NCBI GenBank assembly: GCA_017396865.1
Contig: JAFQKO010000170.1
Span: 1-10,051 of the forward strand
Direction of reading: 5' to 3'
Source: Clostridia bacterium
GTDB taxonomy: Bacteria > Bacillota_A > Clostridia > Oscillospirales > QAKW01
DNA: 10,051 nt
A program made the translations under genes and the position numbers. Position 1 is the stretch's first letter; each line of letters starts with the position of its first letter. Positions 5,644-10,051 of this stretch are shown here, in pieces. The notes under the pieces are model-generated. The model worked only from the letters and a program-made list of their open reading frames with translations. It searched no databases and was not told the origin of the DNA.

Positions 5644-7881
5644 ATGGCAATTTTAAAATGTAAAATGTGCGGCGGTGACCTGAATATTCAGGACGGCATC
5701 ACCGTTGCGGAATGTGAATACTGCGGCATCCGCCAAACGGTGCCGAATGCCGATAACGAAAAGAAGCTGGCGCTGTTTACCCGCGCCAACCGCCTGCGGG
5801 CAAACTGCGAGTTTGATAAGGCAGCGGGCGTTTATGAGACTATCGTGGCCGAGTTCCCCGAGGAGGCGGAGGCCTATTGGGGCTTGGTGCTGTGCAGCTA
5901 CGGCATCGAGTACGTCGACGATCCCGCCACGGGAAAAAAGACTCCCACCTGCCACCGTTCCTCTTTCGAGAGCGTGCTGGACGACAGCAACTTCGAGCTG
6001 GTGATGGAATATGCCGATCCTGTTGCCTGCAGCGTCTACCGCGAGGAGGCGAAGCAGATCGAGGAGCTGCGGAAGGGCATTATCGCCGTTTCCAGCAAGG
6101 AAGAGCCCTATGATATCTTCATCTGCTTTAAGGACAAGGACGAGTCGGGCGAGCGCACCATCGATAGCGTGCTGGCGCAGGACGTGTATCAGGCGCTGGT
6201 GGAGAAGGGCTATCGGGTGTTCTTCTCCCGCATCACGCTGGAGGATAAGCTGGGCTCGGAATATGAGCCGTATATCTTCGCCGCGCTGAACAGCGCCAAG
6301 ATCATGCTGGCCTTCGGTACAAAGTATGAATATTACAACGCAGTCTGGGTCAAGAACGAATGGTCGCGGTTTTTGCAGCTGATCGAGCGGGGCGAGAAGA
6401 AAACCCTCATCCCTTGCTATAAGAATATCGATGCCTACGATATGCCCAAGGAGTTTGCCCGCCTGCAGGCGCAGGATCTGGGCAAGGTGGGCGCGCTGCA
6501 GGATCTGCTGCGGGGCATCGAAAAGATCCTGCCGCGGCAGGCCGCACCGCAGGCGGCGGCCATGCCGATGGGCGGGGTGGCGCAGTCGGCTACCACCGAA
6601 ACCCTGCTGCGCCGCGCCAGAATGTATATTGAGGACACCGATTGGGACAACGCCATTGCTTATAGCGAAAAGGTATTGGATATCCATCCCGAGAACGCCG
6701 AAGCCTATCTTTGCAAGCTGCTGGCCGAGCTGCGGGTAAAGAATCGCAGCGCCTTGGGCGAGCTGCGGGAGCCCTTCGAGCATCGTGCCAGCTATCAGCG
6801 GCTGCTGCAGTTTGCGGAGCCTGCCTTGGTTGAGGAGATGAAGGGCTATAACCGCGGGATCGTGGTACGCAATACCTTCAATCAGGCCAAGAGCGCCTAT
6901 CAGCGCGGCCTGACGCTGCAGCAGGATACCTTCCGCGCCATCGACCGTGCACGGCAGGATACCGCCTTTAACAGCGCGGGCACCATGAACCGTACCGCCG
7001 AGAAATTCCTCACCGCCATGCGAGAGGCCGAGGAGCATCTTGCTAAGCTGGAGCCCTCCTATCGGCAGCAGCTGGACGTGCAGGGGCAGATCAAGCTGGT
7101 GCGGGATAAGCTCAATGCCTGCAACTATGCATTGGCCAAGATCTGGATGCAGAAGGGCGCAGAGGGCAGTGTGGACGCCGCCAAGAACGCCGCGCAAACG
7201 CTTGAGGCACTGGGCGATTATCAGGATTCTCCCGCCCTGCTGCAGCAGGCACGGGAGCTGGAGCTTTCGGCGATCTATCGCTATGCGGTGGAGCTCAGCC
7301 GTAGGGATCCCAACGGGGCCGCCGCAATGTTCGATCGGATGGGCGACTATAAAAATGCCCGCCAAAATGCGCAGCTTTGCCGCAACGTCTATGAGATGCA
7401 GGGCAAGATCTATAGTAACGAGCAGATAATTCAGGGTAAGCTGTCGGTGATCGGCTCTGCGCAGAATCAGCTGGGCAACAGCCCCGAATATGCGGGTAAA
7501 GCGATGAAGGCCTTTATCATCTATATCATTTTGATTGGGATCGGCATCATGCTGATTGCGGTTGGTGCTATCATGAAAGAGAATAGGGATGCAGCATCAT
7601 TCGGCGGTCTGTTTTTGTTTGCCGCATTGATCTTCGCCTTTGTGAAGCGTACCTCCATCAAGGATCGCACCATCATCAATTCGATCCTCTTCACCTTCCT
7701 GTGCTATTCGATTCTGATCATCTTCCCCATTGAGATGCTCCATGAGTATTTCTTCTGGAACCACGGAACCGGGAAGCATAAGGATGCGATCAGCCAGAGC
7801 GAAGCGATCATCGCGCAGTTGAACGCACAAAATATGCAGATTAATCAGGAGATTGAAAACGTCTTCGCGCAAATTATATAA
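5644..7881 (+). CDS. Zinc-ribbon/TIR/TPR membrane protein, putative NAD-hydrolysing effector
   Basis: This 745-residue protein starts at ATG 5644 behind aaagga (5628-5633). Order of parts: a zinc ribbon (C6/C9, C24/C27); a TPR-like helical hairpin (about 40-75); a TIR domain at about 154-300 beginning YDIFICFKDKDESGE with a BB-loop region VFFSRITLEDKLGSEYEPYI; TPR-like repeats (about 320-370, DWDNAIAYSEKVLDIHPENA) and a long helical region; three membrane helices (about 624-644, 650-667, 678-699); and a short charged helical tail. WVKNEW at 235-240 places Glu239 where NAD-cleaving TIR domains such as SARM1 have their catalytic glutamate. Many bacterial TIR proteins hydrolyse NAD+ or make signalling nucleotides during phage defence, which suggests an effector here, though a purely scaffolding TIR remains possible. 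Last gene of the operon, followed at once by a strong terminator. Confidence 0.88.
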   Translation: MAILKCKMCGGDLNIQDGITVAECEYCGIRQTVPNADNEKKLALFTRANRLRANCEFDKAAGVYETIVAEFPEEAEAYWGLVLCSYGIEYVDDPATGKKTPTCHRSSFESVLDDSNFELVMEYADPVACSVYREEAKQIEELRKGIIAVSSKEEPYDIFICFKDKDESGERTIDSVLAQDVYQALVEKGYRVFFSRITLEDKLGSEYEPYIFAALNSAKIMLAFGTKYEYYNAVWVKNEWSRFLQLIERGEKKTLIPCYKNIDAYDMPKEFARLQAQDLGKVGALQDLLRGIEKILPRQAAPQAAAMPMGGVAQSATTETLLRRARMYIEDTDWDNAIAYSEKVLDIHPENAEAYLCKLLAELRVKNRSALGELREPFEHRASYQRLLQFAEPALVEEMKGYNRGIVVRNTFNQAKSAYQRGLTLQQDTFRAIDRARQDTAFNSAGTMNRTAEKFLTAMREAEEHLAKLEPSYRQQLDVQGQIKLVRDKLNACNYALAKIWMQKGAEGSVDAAKNAAQTLEALGDYQDSPALLQQARELELSAIYRYAVELSRRDPNGAAAMFDRMGDYKNARQNAQLCRNVYEMQGKIYSNEQIIQGKLSVIGSAQNQLGNSPEYAGKAMKAFIIYIILIGIGIMLIAVGAIMKENRDAASFGGLFLFAALIFAFVKRTSIKDRTIINSILFTFLCYSILIIFPIEMLHEYFFWNHGTGKHKDAISQSEAIIAQLNAQNMQINQEIENVFAQII

Positions 7882-7920
7882 AAAAGGAGCTGCAAAAGCA
7901 GCTCCTTTTATTTTTCTTCT
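7882..7920. terminator. Bidirectional terminator between convergent genes
   Basis: A perfect 12-bp stem (aaaaggagctgc 7882-7893 with 7898-7909) closes an AAAA loop, with tattttt-type tracts on the plus side and a T-rich ttttttata tract on the minus side. It starts immediately after the TIR stop codon and overlaps the stop of the minus-strand membrane gene, so one hairpin serves both units. Confidence 0.93.
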
Positions 7921-8537
7921 GTTTTCTTTTTGCTTCGTTTTTGAAGGATCAGCAGGGGCAGCGCCATAACGGCGTAGCAAAGCGCGGTGGTCAGCAGCAG
8001 ATAGAGCAGCGGAATCAGCACGCAGAAGAGGATGTTGCCCGGCGCCACCTCCAGCAGGGGGGTATGCACCCAGGTGCCAACCTTGAAAACGCCGGTTGCA
8101 AAGAGGGTGATCAGCGCAAAGACCGTTGGGATGCCGCCCTGAATCAGGGCGATGATCTTGAGGTAGCGCAGGTTCTTTTCAAGCTCCGCACGGCGCAGGA
8201 TCAGCCGCAGCACCGTCCAGAGCAGGGCGATGCCGAGGGCGATGAAAAGGCCGTAGCGAAAGAGTAGCGCCGCTCCGCAGTAGAGCAGCAGCAGAGCGTA
8301 ATTATCCAGATCGTAGATCTCCCAGGCAGATACGGTGTCGAGATCGACCCACGGCGCCTGATCCAGCGCAATGCCCAGCTCGTTGCCGAAGAGGCCGAAG
8401 CTCCCGTCCTCCATCCAAAAGCGGATGCTGAACCCCACGAAAAAGAGCAAGGTCGCCGCCGCAAAGGCGGCGGTCAGGACTTTAAGGGTCAGGCCCGGTG
8501 TGTCGCGATATAATAGGCGTAAAAATCGTTTCAGCAT
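7908..8537 (-). CDS. Membrane protein of unknown function
   Basis: The gene is 209 residues, minus strand, starting at ATG 8537 with aaagga seven bases upstream. About four membrane segments are visible: residues about 18-40 (VLTAAFAAATLLFFVGFSI), 81-112, 127-150 and 168-197, with a basic C-terminus (LQKRSKKKTEEK). An acidic, probably extracytoplasmic stretch (WVDLDTVSAWEIYDLDN) lies between the first two helices. No catalytic or transport motif is recognised. It is transcribed alone from a perfect consensus promoter, convergent to the TIR operon and divergent from the phosphate transporter gene. The codon use and GC content resemble the neighbours. Confidence 0.8.
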   Translation of the reverse strand: MLKRFLRLLYRDTPGLTLKVLTAAFAAATLLFFVGFSIRFWMEDGSFGLFGNELGIALDQAPWVDLDTVSAWEIYDLDNYALLLLYCGAALLFRYGLFIALGIALLWTVLRLILRRAELEKNLRYLKIIALIQGGIPTVFALITLFATGVFKVGTWVHTPLLEVAPGNILFCVLIPLLYLLLTTALCYAVMALPLLILQKRSKKKTEEK

Positions 8538-8565
8538 AGATGGTTCCTTTGTTGTTTTTTCCTAT

Positions 8566-8594
8566 ATTATATATGGTATATCGAAAAATGTCAA
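8566..8594 (-). promoter_or_regulatory. Perfect consensus sigma-A promoter for the minus-strand membrane gene
   Basis: On the minus strand TTGACA (8594-8589) and TATAAT (8571-8566) match the consensus in all 12 positions with a 17-bp spacer. It lies 28 bases before the start codon, so the leader is very short. Confidence 0.88.
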
Positions 8595-8651
8595 ACAGCA
8601 TAGCCCGCCGCTTTTTGGGTACGCTATAAGGGATGAAAGGGGCGATGGCAT

Positions 8652-9593
8652 TTGCTGCAGTTTGTGATGGGTCTGGCATTTTTTCTCTTTGGAATGTATC
8701 TGCTCTCCAAAAGCCTGGAGGCGATCGCAGGCGGTCGGTTGGAGCGGGTGCTCCGCAGCGCCACCGCCCGCCCGCTGCGGGGCTTGGCGCTGGGTACCGC
8801 CGTTACCATGGCGGTGCAATCCTCCTCGGCCGTCACCGTTATGCTGGTGAGCTTGGCCGAGGCGGGGCTGGTCACCGTGGCGCGGGCGGTGCCGATCCTG
8901 TTCGGCGCCAATATCGGCACCACCCTCACCGCGTGGCTTTTGAGCCTGGCGGGGCTGGAGGGGGATGCCCTTTGGATTCGCCTGCTCAAGCCCGAGGGCT
9001 TTGCACCCATTCTGGCGGCGGTCGGCATTCTGCTGCTCTATGCGGGTAAAACCCACCGCCGCCATCTGGCAGGCGAGGCGTTGCTGGGCTTTGCGGTGCT
9101 GATGAGCGGGATGGAACAGATGAAGGATGCCGTGGCGCCGCTGGCGGAAAACGAAGCCTTTACCGATCTGCTGATCCGCTTTCAAAACCCCCTTTTGGGG
9201 GTGCTGGCGGGGGCGGTGGTCACCGCGGTGATCCAAAGCTCCTCCGCTTCGGTGGGAATTCTGCAGGCGTTGGCCATCAGCGGCAGCGTCACCCGCTCGT
9301 TGGCGGTGCCGTTGATTATGGGTCAGAATATCGGTACCTGCGTTACCGCCCTGCTCTCCTCGGTGGGCGGCGGCAAATCGGCCAAGCAGCTGGCGCGGCT
9401 CCATCTGCTGATCAATACCCTCGGCACAGCAGTGTTTCTGCCCCTCTATTGGGGCGCAGATCGGCTGCTTTCCTTCCCCGATGGCCCCATCGATGCCTTC
9501 GGCATCGCATTGGTGCATACCTTTTTTAATCTGGGGATCACCGTTTTGCTTCTTCCCTTTTCCAAATATCTTGTTCGACTTACAACAAAATAA
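8652..9593 (+). CDS. Na+/phosphate cotransporter (NptA/PNaS-type) family protein, short form without PhoU-like domain
   Basis: This 313-residue polytopic membrane protein shows the duplicated signature of Na/Pi-cotransporter family proteins: QSSSA at 56-60 (TMAVQSSSAVT) and again at 195-199 (VIQSSSASV), each followed by a conserved glycine-rich motif (FGANIGTTLT and MGQNIGTCVT). In this family the two inverted repeats form the ion/phosphate path for sodium-driven phosphate uptake. The N-terminal MGLAFFLFGMYLL is also typical. Many bacterial members are about 550 residues with a C-terminal PhoU-like domain. This one ends right after the last membrane helix. The likely start is TTG 8652, nine bases after aaagggg. 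The ATG at 8645 is out of frame and the in-frame ATG at 8667 would cut into the first helix. No clear promoter was identified. Confidence 0.9.
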   Translation: MLQFVMGLAFFLFGMYLLSKSLEAIAGGRLERVLRSATARPLRGLALGTAVTMAVQSSSAVTVMLVSLAEAGLVTVARAVPILFGANIGTTLTAWLLSLAGLEGDALWIRLLKPEGFAPILAAVGILLLYAGKTHRRHLAGEALLGFAVLMSGMEQMKDAVAPLAENEAFTDLLIRFQNPLLGVLAGAVVTAVIQSSSASVGILQALAISGSVTRSLAVPLIMGQNIGTCVTALLSSVGGGKSAKQLARLHLLINTLGTAVFLPLYWGADRLLSFPDGPIDAFGIALVHTFFNLGITVLLLPFSKYLVRLTTK

Positions 9594-9624
9594 AACATCG
9601 CCACATCTCTGAGGCAGGTGAACA

Positions 9625-9795
9625 ATGGGGGATATCACGGATCATCTCCTTTGCTCCAATATCGCCAATCTCAAGGGGGCCGCTGCAACCGATCCATATC
9701 GTAATATGGTTCGGATTTTTGATACTATAAGTTGGGCGATCACATACCTGTCCCATGATGACTCATTATCGTTAATCTGTTTGTTTTACACCTAA
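9625..9795 (+). CDS. Possible small ORF, 56 residues, doubtful
   Basis: ATG 9625 opens a 56-residue frame (starts MGDITDHLLCSNIANLKGAA, ends LSLICLFYT) with GAGG at 9611-9614 and AGGTGA at 9616-9621 just upstream. The composition is protein-like, with a helical middle (PYRNMVRIFDTISWAITYL), but no family is recognised. It may be a remnant of a longer gene. If it is not a gene, the whole 9594-9969 stretch is non-coding apart from the promoter at 9819-9847. Confidence 0.3.
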   Translation: MGDITDHLLCSNIANLKGAAATDPYRNMVRIFDTISWAITYLSHDDSLSLICLFYT

Positions 9796-9818
9796 AATTT
9801 ATATACAGCGAAATGACG

Positions 9819-9847
9819 TTGACAAATTCATTAACTGGTGTTAAACT
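9819..9847 (+). promoter_or_regulatory. Sigma-A promoter for the terminal lipoprotein
   Basis: TTGACA (9819-9824) is followed after 17 bp by TAAACT (9842-9847), with a TG one base before the -10 (extended -10). The predicted leader is about 115 nt, AT-rich, and contains only very short ORFs. Confidence 0.7.
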
Positions 9848-9904
9848 GAAATTGAACCATACAATCAGAAATCGAAAATGAGGACGGAAGCACAACAATA
9901 TTAG

Positions 9905-9973
9905 ATGAAAATCCAACAATTGATTATAGAATGTTTGCTTTTTGTCCCTATACCCCATAAGGAAGAAATATGA
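9905..9973 (+). CDS. Possible 22-residue leader ORF overlapping the lipoprotein start
   Basis: ATG 9905 begins MKIQQLIIECLLFVPIPHKE and ends with a TGA at 9971-9973 that overlaps the next ATG (9970) as ATGA. Directly before it, ATG 9878 encodes an 8-residue peptide that stops at 9902-9904. The ATGA overlap could couple translation, but neither ORF has a convincing ribosome binding site, so this may be chance. Confidence 0.2.
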   Translation: MKIQQLIIECLLFVPIPHKEEI

Positions 9974-10051
9974 AGAAGCGTTATATATTAATCTTTATTA
10001 CTTGCTTGCTGTTAAGCGCCTGCAGCCCTGCCAATCAGCCGAAATCGGCGG
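9970..10051 (+). CDS. Lipoprotein, N-terminal fragment (cut by window end)
   Basis: ATG 9970 follows a purine-rich ribosome binding site (aaggaag, 9959-9965) and encodes a typical lipoprotein signal: MKKRYILIFITCLLLSAC with lipidated Cys18 after LLSA, then SPANQPKSA. The frame is open to the last base. Only 27 residues are visible, so the mature protein cannot be assigned. A good promoter at 9819-9847 suggests it is the first gene of its unit. Confidence 0.85.
   Translation, partial: MKKRYILIFITCLLLSACSPANQPKSA

Noticed and set aside
5653..7365. Long minus-strand open frame (570 codons) opposite the TIR gene
   Set aside because: Same shadow effect. The plus strand shows clear TIR, zinc-ribbon and TPR features, and the minus product has no recognisable domain.
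2853..7881. Assignment of the operon as Thoeris or a TIR-type CBASS system
   Set aside because: No SLOG/macro or sirtuin-like ThsA partner, no cyclase and no SAVED or CBASS-type sensor domain are present, so only a general TIR-effector analogy is justified.
8562..9638. Minus-strand open frame (358 codons) opposite the phosphate transporter
   Set aside because: Its translation is rich in His, Gln, Arg and Gly with no domain, while the plus strand carries both QSSSA signatures.

Overview
The window looks like chromosomal DNA of a low-to-mid-GC Gram-positive anaerobe of the Clostridia, plausibly a gut Oscillospiraceae-type bacterium. The reasons are strong AGGAGG-like ribosome binding sites, several near-consensus TTGACA/TATAAT promoters, short intergenic terminators, a clostridial-type pyruvate phosphate dikinase and many lipoprotein leaders. 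This taxonomic placement is inference, since no rRNA or marker gene lies in the window.

Left part (1-2850): the C-terminal end of pyruvate phosphate dikinase (ppdK) and its terminator; an AT-richer membrane methyltransferase of the isoprenylcysteine/phospholipid methyltransferase type with its own promoter; a structured non-coding gap; a promoter-driven lipoprotein with a Glu/Pro/Lys repeat linker; and, on the minus strand, a decayed short lipoprotein gene that still keeps its promoter, ribosome binding site and terminator.

Centre (2663-7920): the main feature, a four-gene plus-strand operon behind a strong promoter followed by an inverted repeat. It encodes (i) an SPFH/Band-7 protein with three zinc ribbons at each end, (ii) a four-helix membrane protein with a cytoplasmic helical tail, (iii) a small zinc-ribbon protein lying in the same frame as, and 27 bases after the stop of, the membrane protein, and (iv) a 745-residue zinc-ribbon/TIR/TPR protein with three C-terminal membrane helices and the catalytic-type glutamate of NAD-cleaving TIR domains. 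All three non-integral or partly soluble proteins carry zinc ribbons and two genes encode membrane helices, so the set reads as one membrane-associated complex. A membrane-stress or phage-defence role is the most interesting hypothesis, but it is not proven by the sequence. The operon ends at a strong bidirectional terminator.

Right part (7908-10051): a convergent minus-strand membrane protein of unknown function behind a perfect consensus promoter; divergently from it, a Na+/phosphate cotransporter-type protein lacking the usual C-terminal PhoU-like region; an AT-rich gap with small doubtful ORFs and a good promoter; and the first 27 residues of another lipoprotein cut off by the window end.
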